This document shows positions 1-7,180 of a stretch of DNA of 8,584 nt, in pieces. Location: assembly GCA_016777745.1 (NCBI GenBank), contig JADHQX010000049.1:1-8584 (forward strand), given 5' to 3'. Position 1 is the first letter of the stretch, and each line of letters starts with the position of its first letter. Position numbers and translations under genes: made by a program. The DNA is from Candidatus Pelagibacterales bacterium (GTDB lineage Bacteria > Pseudomonadota > Alphaproteobacteria > Pelagibacterales > AG-422-B15). The notes under the pieces are model-generated. The model worked only from the letters and a program-made list of their open reading frames with translations. It made no database searches and was not told the origin of the DNA.

Positions 1-1022
1 GGAGTTACATCTACTATACCTCCCCACTGTCTGAGCATTTTTAACCTTGAAAAAATTGGAAACAATTCAACTAATGGTCCCATTATATGCTCAATCATAT
101 CGAAAGAACCTCTTTGAGAGTATGAATTATAAGCATCCGAACCTGCACCAACAACAATTTCACCCTTATCAGATTGACTTACATAAACATGCACGGCATT
201 CGACATGATAACACAGTCTAAAATAGGTTTTATTGGCTCACTAACTAAAGCTTGAAGTGGTACTGAGTTTATCGGCAAATGAAAGCCAGCCATATTAGCT
301 AAGACTGAACTATGGCCAGCTGGAACTAATCCAACTTTTTTTGCTTTAACACTTCCTCTGGTTGTTTCTAGTCCTGTAACTGTACCGTTAGTAATGTTTA
401 TTCCTTTAACTTCACAATTTTGTATTATGTCAACTCCAAGATTTTCAGCTGCTCTAGCATATCCCCAAGCTACTGCATCATGGCGGGCTGTTCCACCGCG
501 CCTTTGAAGTAAAGCACCCATTATTGGATATCTACCATCACCATTAATATATGGAATTTTTTTTAACACCTGTTCTTTATCTAAAATTTCTGCATCAATA
601 CCATTTAAGTGGTTTGAATATCCTCGACGCGTAATTTCTTGCATGTCATGAACTGTATGCGCAAGATGAAACAGTCCTCTTTGAGAAAACATAACGTTAT
701 AGTTCAATTCACTTGAAAGACCCTCCCATAAATTAACTGCATGATTATAAAGAGCTGCACTTTCATCCCATAGATAGTTTGATCTGATAATGGTAGTATT
801 TCTTCCAGTGTTACCGCCACCAATCCATCCTTTTTCAAGGACAGCAATATTTTTTAAACCAAATTCTTTTGCTAAATAATAAGCTGTACCAAGGCCATGT
901 CCACCACCGCCAACAATTATAATATCATATTCTTTTTTAAGTTCTGGGCTGCTCCAAGCTTCTTGCCAATTTTCATGATATGAAAATGAGTTACGAACTA
1001 AATTAAGTAATGAATATTTCAT
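1..1022 (-). CDS. soxB: Sarcosine oxidase, heterotetrameric, beta subunit (SoxB), 3' end cut off by the window
   Basis: Reading the minus strand from an ATG at 1022 gives about 340 residues with no stop before the window edge. The family is normally about 410-420 residues, so roughly the last 70 are missing. Seen: a dinucleotide-binding fold with [17 protein letters not shown] around residues 37-53, [16 protein letters not shown] around 62-77, [13 protein letters not shown] around 80-92, and [19 protein letters not shown] from about 174. These are near-signature stretches of SoxB. H181 in the ARHDAVAWG motif lies in the region where the family carries its covalently bound FMN; assigning this exact residue is inference. 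In the known complex SoxB works in the cytoplasm with SoxD, SoxA and SoxG, oxidising sarcosine to glycine and passing the methylene group to THF. The usual order is soxBDAG, so soxD, soxA and soxG would be expected just beyond coordinate 1. The start is 2 bp after the stop of the DadA-like gene, which suggests one transcript. Confidence 0.93.
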   Translation of the reverse strand, partial: MKYSLLNLVRNSFSYHENWQEAWSSPELKKEYDIIIVGGGGHGLGTAYYLAKEFGLKNIAVLEKGWIGGGNTGRNTTIIRSNYLWDESAALYNHAVNLWEGLSSELNYNVMFSQRGLFHLAHTVHDMQEITRRGYSNHLNGIDAEILDKEQVLKKIPYINGDGRYPIMGALLQRRGGTARHDAVAWGYARAAENLGVDIIQNCEVKGINITNGTVTGLETTRGSVKAKKVGLVPAGHSSVLANMAGFHLPINSVPLQALVSEPIKPILDCVIMSNAVHVYVSQSDKGEIVVGAGSDAYNSYSQRGSFDMIEHIMGPLVELFPIFSRLKMLRQWGGIVDVT

Positions 1023-1024
1023 AA

Positions 1025-2251
1025 TTAAAATCTTCCTACCGAGAAGGGTGTTAAATCAATATCTGTTTTGTTTGCTATGGCTTCTTGCGCGATTAACTTT
1101 CCAGTAATTCCGCCCAAAGACCATCCTATATGTTGATGTCCAAAGCAATAGTAAATATAGGGATTTTTTTTAGATTGTCCAATAACTGGTAGCGAATCTG
1201 GAGCTGATGGTCGAAAGCCTAACCACTCATTGTCATGACTTGGTATATCTGGAAAAACCTGCTTTGCAGACCTAGACAAGAAGTTAATAACCTTCCTATT
1301 AAGCTCCCTTTCAAGTCCAGCAAACTCAACTGTTCCAGCTACTCTAAGCCCGTTATTCATTGGAGTAAAATAGGTACCTCGCTCTTGCCATGCTACCGGA
1401 CGCTTAATTGGATTATAATTTTTATATGAGATATGGTATCCCCTCTCGCTTTCAAGTGGAACATTATCCCCAAATAAACTAGCTAATTTCTTTGACCATA
1501 CACCTGCACAAATTATAATCTTGTCATAAGTTTCTCTACTTTTATCTGTAATAATTTCTACATTATCGGATGAGTTCATTTTAATGTCCGTTACTTCCTC
1601 TTGTCGATAAATTCCACCTTTGGATTGAAAAAGCTTTAATAGTCCTTCTGTTGTTTCTTTAGGATTTTTAGAAAAGTAAGAGCCCTTAAATAAAGCTCCT
1701 TTATAAAATATATTATTTAAGTTTGGCTCTACTTCAGAAATCTCATCATGATTTAAAAGTTCAATATCAATTCCTGTTTTAGCCCTTGTTGTAAAATCAG
1801 GTATTGCTGAATTATAAAATAATTTTGACGACCATACATACATTACACTCTCTCTAGATATTAAATGCTCAATATTTGCTTCCTTAAAAAGCTCAGCATA
1901 TCCTTCATCTACTTTTGTAAGTAATGTTGTTAACTTTTCAGATGTATATTTGACTTTTGAGGGTCGACAATTACTTAAATACTTAGTTAACCAAGGTAAT
2001 ACTTTTAAAAAATATTTACCTCTAATAAAAAGTGGACTGTTTTTGTTTAATAAAAGATATGGAAATAGATAAAAAAAACTAGATGAGTTTGTAGGAACGT
2101 TTGCGTACTTTGCATAAGTTCCAGCGTTACCAAAGCTAGTTTCTGTTCCTGGATCAGTTCGGTCATATAAAGTTACTTCTTGCCCATATTTTGTTAGCCA
2201 GTTAGCTGAAGAAACCCCAACTATTCCTGCTCCAATTACTGCTATTTTCAT
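1025..2251 (-). CDS. DadA-like FAD-dependent amino acid oxidoreductase
   Basis: A 408-residue protein of the DAO/DadA flavoprotein family. These enzymes oxidise a D-amino acid or related secondary amine to the imino acid using non-covalent FAD. Seen: IGAGIVG at residues 6-12 (GxGxxG FAD fold), an acidic strand end (LYDR, 28-31), TSFGNAG near 38-44, the family-like [10 protein letters not shown] near 86-95, IICAGVWSK near 246-255, and C-terminal [14 protein letters not shown] and [19 protein letters not shown], which match the FAD-closing segments of DadA. No export signal is evident beyond the FAD strand. The ATG overlaps the AFG1 stop (ATGA, 2251-2248), and soxB starts 2 bp downstream. The position beside soxB suggests an N-methylated or cyclic amino acid as substrate (for example N-methyl amino acids or D-hydroxyproline), but no residue fixes this. 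The gene symbol is left empty because a true dadA assignment is not justified. Confidence 0.85.
   Translation of the reverse strand: MKIAVIGAGIVGVSSANWLTKYGQEVTLYDRTDPGTETSFGNAGTYAKYANVPTNSSSFFYLFPYLLLNKNSPLFIRGKYFLKVLPWLTKYLSNCRPSKVKYTSEKLTTLLTKVDEGYAELFKEANIEHLISRESVMYVWSSKLFYNSAIPDFTTRAKTGIDIELLNHDEISEVEPNLNNIFYKGALFKGSYFSKNPKETTEGLLKLFQSKGGIYRQEEVTDIKMNSSDNVEIITDKSRETYDKIIICAGVWSKKLASLFGDNVPLESERGYHISYKNYNPIKRPVAWQERGTYFTPMNNGLRVAGTVEFAGLERELNRKVINFLSRSAKQVFPDIPSHDNEWLGFRPSAPDSLPVIGQSKKNPYIYYCFGHQHIGWSLGGITGKLIAQEAIANKTDIDLTPFSVGRF
1032..1037 (-). promoter_or_regulatory. Ribosome binding site for soxB
   Basis: AGGAAG on the minus strand ends 9 nt before the soxB ATG. It lies inside the last codons of the DadA-like gene, so soxB needs no leader of its own. 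This supports the chosen start and reading of both genes from one mRNA. Confidence 0.55.
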
Positions 2252-3339
2252 TGGTTATTTCTCCAATAGTCTTGGCTTTTCATTTCACTTAATCTGCTAC
2301 AAGTGCGTTTAAATTTAAGATCTAACCTTCGTGAGCTTGTAAAGTTCTCTAAAGATTTATCAGCGCTCATAATTAATTTAACTTCATTATCATACAATAT
2401 ATCGATTAATGTAATAAACCTCTCTTGCTTATCTACGTTATCATCTGAAAAAGCAGGAACATTTTCAAGAAATAGTGTTTTGATGTTCTGTATTAACTTT
2501 AGATAGTCTTCTGAACCAAGCGGTTGACCACACAGTTCATTAAAATTAAATCTAGCGACATTATTGGCAAATTTTTTAATTTCAAATGATCGTTTTTTTA
2601 TTTCTATTTTGATATCTTTTGGTTCATGGCCATCAATTAGATTTTTATATAACTCATTTATAGTTTTATAATTTTCATTTGAAATAGGCGAAAAAAATAT
2701 TTCATCCCGATCAATTCCAGAGATTCTATAGTCTTTTTTTATATTCAAATTAAATATATTGGAATTTGATTCTATCAAAATAATAAAAGGTAGAAATAAT
2801 TCACGTTGTAAACCATCTTTATATAAATCTTTAGGCTTGTCATTTGAAGTAAGTACAATTTTAATATTTAGATCAAATAATTCAATAAATAGCTGACCCA
2901 ATATCATGGCGTCTGCAATATTTGTCACTTGAAACTCATCAAAAAAAATTAAATCAAAATCTTTTTTTAAACTTTTTGCATAAGTCCTAATTAAAAAAGA
3001 ATTATCTTTAATTTTAGAGTTATTTTTTCTGATATTGTGTAATGAATCATGAGTGTCGATCATGAACTCATGAAAATGAATACGTTTTTTTCTAGATTCT
3101 TTGATATTGCTAAAAAATAAATCCATAATCAATGTTTTGCCGACACCGACCGTACCATGGATATAAAAGCATTTTTTGTATGGGGTCTTAGTAATTAAGA
3201 CTAAGAATTTTTGAATTAAATTTAGTTCTGATTCTTTTTTAAATTTACTCAATTCTTTTAATAAATCTAATTGCAAAATATTTTCTTCTAAAGATTCAGC
3301 ACGACACCGCTCTCGATAAGATTCAATTAAACTGTCCAT
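2248..3339 (-). CDS. zapE: AFG1-like / ZapE family P-loop ATPase
   Basis: A 363-residue AAA-type ATPase of the AFG1/ZapE family. Members assist protein turnover at the inner mitochondrial membrane (AFG1/LACE1) or affect Z-ring behaviour in E. coli (ZapE). Seen: Walker A GTVGVGKT at residues 62-69, IHFHEFM at 87-93, Walker B LIFFDEF at 130-136 followed by QVTNIADAMILG, sensor-1 TSN at 164-166, GLQRELFLPF at 176-185 with a likely arginine finger, and the C-terminal LKFKRTCSRLSEMKSQDYW that is standard for the family. No transmembrane segment is visible. Length is normal. The start follows the DMGDH-like stop by 14 bp with no Shine-Dalgarno sequence, and a promoter-like element lies immediately upstream. 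The stop overlaps the next start by 4 bp. Its place inside an amine-catabolism cluster is odd and gives no clue to function. The family is certain; the cellular role in this organism is not. Confidence 0.93.
   Translation of the reverse strand: MDSLIESYRERCRAESLEENILQLDLLKELSKFKKESELNLIQKFLVLITKTPYKKCFYIHGTVGVGKTLIMDLFFSNIKESRKKRIHFHEFMIDTHDSLHNIRKNNSKIKDNSFLIRTYAKSLKKDFDLIFFDEFQVTNIADAMILGQLFIELFDLNIKIVLTSNDKPKDLYKDGLQRELFLPFIILIESNSNIFNLNIKKDYRISGIDRDEIFFSPISNENYKTINELYKNLIDGHEPKDIKIEIKKRSFEIKKFANNVARFNFNELCGQPLGSEDYLKLIQNIKTLFLENVPAFSDDNVDKQERFITLIDILYDNEVKLIMSADKSLENFTSSRRLDLKFKRTCSRLSEMKSQDYWRNNQ
2260..2265 (-). promoter_or_regulatory. Ribosome binding site for the DadA-like gene
   Basis: TGGAGA on the minus strand ends about 8 nt before the ATG at 2251 and lies within the end of the AFG1 coding sequence. 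It supports the ATG that overlaps the AFG1 stop, and points to translational coupling rather than a separate promoter. Confidence 0.6.
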
Positions 3340-3347
3340 GCTAAAAT

Positions 3348-3377
3348 ATTATACTACGTATTTAATTTAGCTCTCAA
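3348..3377 (-). promoter_or_regulatory. Candidate sigma70 promoter for AFG1/ZapE, possibly leaderless
   Basis: On the minus strand, TTGAGA (3377-3372; 5 of 6 consensus bases) is followed after 18 bp by TATAAT (3353-3348; perfect). The -10 box ends 8 nt before the AFG1 ATG, so a start 7-8 nt downstream falls on or next to that ATG. The element overlaps the last codons of the DMGDH-like gene. AT-rich DNA produces TATAAT by chance, but the -35 match at acceptable spacing and the lack of a ribosome binding site make a leaderless transcript plausible. Confidence 0.5.
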
Positions 3378-5801
3378 TTTATGATTTTCGGGATCATACG
3401 GACTTTCCTCAATCACCGTAATGTCATGCATAGTACCAAGAATATCCATTTGAAGCTTAGTTCCCACTTCTGAAAATTCCGGTTTAACCATAGCTAGAGC
3501 AATTGATTTTTGAATTCTGAAACCATAATTGCCTCCTGTAGCTCTACCGACTACTTTGCCGTCACTGTAAATAGGATTATTGCCTAATGCATCAGCGTCT
3601 GTAACATCGTGAACTTCTAAAGTTACAAATGTATTATCGAAACCTTTTTCTTTCCATTCAACTAACGCATCACGACCTACAAAGTCTCCTTTGTTTGGGT
3701 GTACAAATCTATCTAAACCAGATTCATAGGCGGCATACTCAATAGAAAGTTCTGTACCCACTAAACGATAAGACTTTTCAATTCTTAATGAGTCCATTGC
3801 GCGAATTCCAAATGGCTTGATATTAAATTCTTTACCTGCTTCCATCAAAGTATCAAATATATGATTTTGCATTTCTAATGGCATGTGTAGTTCCCATCCA
3901 AGCTCACCAACAAAGTTCATTCTCAATGCAAGTGTTTCCGCTAGGCCTATTTTTACTTTTCTACCAGATAGCCAAGGAAATGCTTCATTGGAAAAATCAT
4001 CTATCGAAACTTTTTGCAGCAACTCACGAGATTTAGGGCCGGCAATAACTAATACGCCAATACTATTAGTAATATTTTCAAAAGTAACTGACCTATCATT
4101 TGGTAGTCGTTTTTTAATCCAATCATGATCTAGTCTTTGCCAAGCTCCAGCTGAAACACAGTAAAAACTATCTACGGACTCTCGCATAATAGTAAATTCC
4201 GAATGAACACCACCTTTTGTATTCAATGCATGGCAAAGATTTGATCTGCCAATTTTTTTAGGCATTTTATTTGCAACAAGACTATCTAAAAATGCTTCTG
4301 CACCCGGACCACTAATTCTACACTTTGCAAATGCTGTCATGTCTAATATGCCAACATTTTCTGCAACATTTCTACATTCATTACCGATATGCTCAAACCA
4401 TTTAGATCTTCTAAATGACCAATCATCAACTGGTTCTACTCCTTCTGGGGCAAACCAATTTGCTCTTTCCCAGCCAAATTTTTGACCAAATACCGCACCA
4501 AGAGATTTCAACCTGTCATAGCATGGTGATTGTCTTAGCGGCCGTCCAGCTTCTCGTTCTTCATCTGGATAATGTATTGTAAATACGTTAGCATATGCCT
4601 CTTCATTTTTTTTAATTAAAAAGGCTTTTGAAGCATAATCTCCAAATCTTCTTGGTTCAACGCCAAGCATATCAACAGTAGGTTCACCATCAACAATCCA
4701 TTCAGCTAATTGCCATCCAGCACCACCTGCAGCCGTTACTCCAAAAGAATGGCCATCGTTTAGATACATATTTTTTCTATCCCATGCTGGACCAACTATT
4801 GGACTTCCATCTGGGGTATAGCAAATAGCACCATTATAAACTCTCTTTATTCCCGCTTCTCCAAATATTGGAACTCGATGAATTGCAGACTCAATGTGAG
4901 GAGCTAGCCTCTCTAGGTCTTCTTGAAATAACTCATATTCAGAGTCTTTACTTGGTCCATCCACATAACAACACGGAGCACCTTTTTCGTAAGGTCCTAA
5001 AATAAGTCCACCAGCTTCTTCACGCATATACCATGATCCATCTGATTCTCTTAATACGCCCATTTCAGGTAATCCCAGTTCTTGTCGCTTAAGAATTTCA
5101 GGATGGGCTTCAGTAACAATGAACTGATGTTCCACTGGTATTACAGGTATATCCAAGCCAACCATTTCTCCTGTTTGTCTGACAAAATTTCCTGAACAAG
5201 AAACAATTACATCTGCATGAATGTCACCTTTATCAGTCTTCACTAGCCAAGTATCATCTGGCTGTTGCTCAAGACCAATGACAGCTGTTTGTCTGTATAT
5301 TTCTGCACCTAATGCTCTAGCGCCTTTTGCTAAGGCTTGCGTCAAGTCATTTGGTTGAATATAGCCATCTTCGGGATGTTGAATAGCCCCAACTAATCCA
5401 TCAATGTTAGACAGAGGCCATAATTCCTTAACTTGTTCTGGAGTTAAAAAGTTAACATCAACTCCAAGTGTTTGGGCGACTCCAGCATACTGTCTATATT
5501 CATCCATACGATTTTGATTAGTAGCTAAGCGAATATTACTGACTTTACGAAAGCCAACTTCTTGACCAGTTTCTTTTTCAAGTTCTTGGTAAAATTTTAC
5601 AGAGTATTTATGAAGTTGTCCTACCGAGTAGCTCATGTTAAATAAAGGAAGTAGACCCGCAGCATGCCAAGTAGAACCAGAGGTTAGTTCTTTTCTTTCG
5701 CACAAAACAACATCTGACCAACCTTTTTTAGCTAAGTGATAAAGCGTACTAGCTCCAACTACACCACCGCCTATTACAACAGCCTTAACTCTTGATTTCA
5801 T
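3354..5801 (-). CDS. Dimethylglycine dehydrogenase-like FAD/THF enzyme (DAO + FAO_M + GcvT + GcvT C-barrel)
   Basis: An 815-residue bifunctional flavoprotein. Family members (DMGDH, DMGO, sarcosine dehydrogenase) oxidatively remove an N-methyl group and load it on THF as 5,10-methylene-THF. Seen in order: FAD fold VIGGGVVGAST at residues 9-19; LTSGSTWHAAGL at 39-50, with H46 as the expected covalent FAD-histidine; IPVEHQF with H225 and SWYMRE with Y258, which sit where the DMG oxidase active-site His/Tyr pair lies; YTPDGSPIVGPA at 328-339; HSFGVTAAGGAGWQLAEWI at 351-369. A linker domain (about 375-430) follows, then the GcvT domain (about 435-700) with ISGPGAEAFLDSL, TKGGVHSEFTI and FGIRAMDSLRIEKSYRL, then the C-terminal barrel (about 715-810). 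E535 stands at the acidic THF-catalysis position. TWHAAGL resembles DMGDH more than the TWHTAG of vertebrate sarcosine dehydrogenase, but sarcosine or another N-methyl amine remains possible. It starts 25 bp after the DUF1326 stop behind a good ribosome binding site. soxB, further down the cluster, would take its product. Confidence 0.9.
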   Translation of the reverse strand: MKSRVKAVVIGGGVVGASTLYHLAKKGWSDVVLCERKELTSGSTWHAAGLLPLFNMSYSVGQLHKYSVKFYQELEKETGQEVGFRKVSNIRLATNQNRMDEYRQYAGVAQTLGVDVNFLTPEQVKELWPLSNIDGLVGAIQHPEDGYIQPNDLTQALAKGARALGAEIYRQTAVIGLEQQPDDTWLVKTDKGDIHADVIVSCSGNFVRQTGEMVGLDIPVIPVEHQFIVTEAHPEILKRQELGLPEMGVLRESDGSWYMREEAGGLILGPYEKGAPCCYVDGPSKDSEYELFQEDLERLAPHIESAIHRVPIFGEAGIKRVYNGAICYTPDGSPIVGPAWDRKNMYLNDGHSFGVTAAGGAGWQLAEWIVDGEPTVDMLGVEPRRFGDYASKAFLIKKNEEAYANVFTIHYPDEEREAGRPLRQSPCYDRLKSLGAVFGQKFGWERANWFAPEGVEPVDDWSFRRSKWFEHIGNECRNVAENVGILDMTAFAKCRISGPGAEAFLDSLVANKMPKKIGRSNLCHALNTKGGVHSEFTIMRESVDSFYCVSAGAWQRLDHDWIKKRLPNDRSVTFENITNSIGVLVIAGPKSRELLQKVSIDDFSNEAFPWLSGRKVKIGLAETLALRMNFVGELGWELHMPLEMQNHIFDTLMEAGKEFNIKPFGIRAMDSLRIEKSYRLVGTELSIEYAAYESGLDRFVHPNKGDFVGRDALVEWKEKGFDNTFVTLEVHDVTDADALGNNPIYSDGKVVGRATGGNYGFRIQKSIALAMVKPEFSEVGTKLQMDILGTMHDITVIEESPYDPENHKLRAKLNT

Positions 5802-5808
5802 ATATATA

Positions 5809-5813
5809 TCCTT
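5809..5813 (-). promoter_or_regulatory. Ribosome binding site for the DMGDH-like gene
   Basis: AAGGA on the minus strand ends 7 nt before the ATG at 5801, an ideal spacing and the cleanest ribosome binding site in the window. It fixes the start of the DMGDH-like gene and fits the FAD motif beginning at residue 9. Confidence 0.65.
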
Positions 5814-5826
5814 GAAATATTAAATT

Positions 5827-6474
5827 TTATGGACCAGACCAGTCAACAGCACAATACTCAGCACTTCCATTAGTGAAGTCCCAGTTGCGACCATGGTCTT
5901 TAATTCTACTTTTTTTACCACCTCGGCCGACGATAATTTCTGGAGCAACCCAGTATTTTAAATTTGAAACTTTTACATCTTCACCTTTGTTAAGGCCCGG
6001 CTCTTTTTCAATAGTACCTTCTAAAATATTTGGAATAGTATAAGTCCAACCATTCTCTGTCTCATTGTAATCAATGGGACAACGTTTAACTCCAAGGAAA
6101 TTAGAAATCATTACTGAAAACCACCCTGTTTGTCCTCCAGCTTGACCTGAGAATATTTTTAACAATGCATCAGCCGCTTCATCAGAAGCTTTTTCATCTA
6201 TATATAGACCAGCTGTCCATCCACCCATTGATAGCGGGCCTGGAACTTCTAAAAGTATTGCAACATTAATACCACTGATATCTATTTTACCATTCTCTAC
6301 TTCGGCATGACCATTTTCAATAATAATTCCCCACCAAGAAAAACATTTTCCATTTGCAGAGTTTGGAATAGCTTTTCCTAGAGACATTGGGCAATTACAA
6401 AATACATCGCAATTACAGTTTAATAGGAAGTGTCCTTTGATACCCCAGTTTAAAATTGATTGATTTTCTGTCAT
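5827..6474 (-). CDS. DUF1326 domain protein with CxCx3CxC motif
   Basis: A 215-residue protein that matches the DUF1326 family over its whole length. Seen: LLNCNCDVFCNCP at residues 17-29 with C20, C22, C26 and C28; GKCFSWWGI around 42-50; VPGPLSMGGWTAGLYIDEKAS at about 77-97; LLKIFSGQAGGQTGW at 104-118; GVKRCPIDY at 128-136; and the C-terminal GRNWDF...VDWSGP. Further cysteines are C44, C132 and C208. No signal peptide or membrane segment is seen, so it is probably cytoplasmic. The family's function is not established. The paired CxC motifs look fit for binding a soft metal or for thiol chemistry, and the SCO1 gene 58 bp upstream suggests copper, but both are inference. The start has no clear Shine-Dalgarno sequence, and no alternative start fits the family pattern better. 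It is followed by the DMGDH-like gene after 25 bp. Confidence 0.88.
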   Translation of the reverse strand: MTENQSILNWGIKGHFLLNCNCDVFCNCPMSLGKAIPNSANGKCFSWWGIIIENGHAEVENGKIDISGINVAILLEVPGPLSMGGWTAGLYIDEKASDEAADALLKIFSGQAGGQTGWFSVMISNFLGVKRCPIDYNETENGWTYTIPNILEGTIEKEPGLNKGEDVKVSNLKYWVAPEIIVGRGGKKSRIKDHGRNWDFTNGSAEYCAVDWSGP

Positions 6475-6532
6475 AAATTATCGGTAAATGTAGATCAAAA
6501 TTTAACTCTTAGCGAGATAAATATTTCATAAA

Positions 6533-7180
6533 TCATAAGATTCTTTTTATTTCTGTTAACAAAATTTCTTCAGAGGTTCCAAAAGGTAAAATTGCAGATA
6601 GCTCATCATCTCCATTAAATAGATAGTAAAAAGCTGTGTGCTCAACCATATAGTCATCAGTTTCATAGCCGCTCACTTCTTCAGTATTTTTCTTAGAATG
6701 ATCATGAGCTCCTCCACTGGCTGGCAAAACATGTACAAAAAAGTTTTTCCAAACCTTTTTGAGATTTACATGCTCACCCGTTAAACCAATTATCTTAGAA
6801 TTATAATCTGATAAATAATTTTTCATTCTTTCTGGATTATCTCTTTTAGGATCAGTAGTTATAAATAAAAACTCAATACTGTCTAAGTTAAAGTTTGCAT
6901 TTGATATATTGTTAATTGAAGCTGACATTAAGTCAGTGCTAATTGGACAAACATCTGGACAATTCGTAAATCCAAAAAAAATTACCTTACTTTTATTTTT
7001 TAAATCTCCACTTGTTAAGCTTTGACCATTATGATCAGTAAGCTCAAAAGTCATATTAATTTGATTAGATGAAACGCTAGAATTAGAAAATATTTGAGAC
7101 AGGCCCCATCCAGCAATAATAGCAGTAATTATAATAGCAAGATAAAGTAGTTTATTAAAATTAGACTTTACAGATTGCAT
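6533..7180 (-). CDS. SCO1/SenC family copper chaperone / thioredoxin-fold protein
   Basis: A 215-residue SCO1/SenC/PrrC protein. Family members sit in the cytoplasmic membrane facing the periplasm and deliver Cu to the CuA site of cytochrome c oxidase, or act as thiol-disulfide reductases. Seen: one N-terminal transmembrane anchor at about residues 11-30 (LLYLAIIITAIIAGWGL), then the thioredoxin fold with FFGFTNCPDVCPISTDLM at 68-85. The metal-binding cysteines C74 and C78 are in the CxxxC motif; FITTDPKRDNPE is at 106-117; the third copper ligand H181 is in VEHTAFYYLF. A GGAHDHSKKN segment at 156-165 adds two more histidines in a loop before H181. All known copper ligands are present, so it should be functional. 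Its ATG overlaps the stop of the DmdA-like gene by one base (TAATG), implying coupled translation. No cytochrome oxidase gene is in the window, so its client is unknown. Confidence 0.93.
   Translation of the reverse strand: MQSVKSNFNKLLYLAIIITAIIAGWGLSQIFSNSSVSSNQINMTFELTDHNGQSLTSGDLKNKSKVIFFGFTNCPDVCPISTDLMSASINNISNANFNLDSIEFLFITTDPKRDNPERMKNYLSDYNSKIIGLTGEHVNLKKVWKNFFVHVLPASGGAHDHSKKNTEEVSGYETDDYMVEHTAFYYLFNGDDELSAILPFGTSEEILLTEIKRIL

Noticed and set aside
1235..1429. Short plus-strand open frame opposite the DadA-like gene
   Set aside because: It lies wholly inside a well-supported minus-strand gene, has no recognisable domain or ribosome binding site, and looks like an antisense shadow.
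3883..4128. Plus-strand open frame opposite the DMGDH-like gene
   Set aside because: It is antisense to the conserved GcvT domain, and its serine-rich, non-family composition is typical of a shadow frame.
3354..5801. Calling the 815-residue enzyme a sarcosine dehydrogenase outright
   Set aside because: The covalent-FAD motif TWHAAG is closer to DMGDH than to vertebrate sarcosine dehydrogenase, and soxB in the same cluster already covers sarcosine. It is kept as an alternative only.
6475..6532. 58-bp gap between the SCO1 and DUF1326 genes as a promoter or terminator
   Set aside because: It contains a GATAAT close to the ATG and a TTGATC, but the spacing is only about 10 bp. The only inverted repeat is AT-only with no GC stem. 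Nothing supports a real signal.
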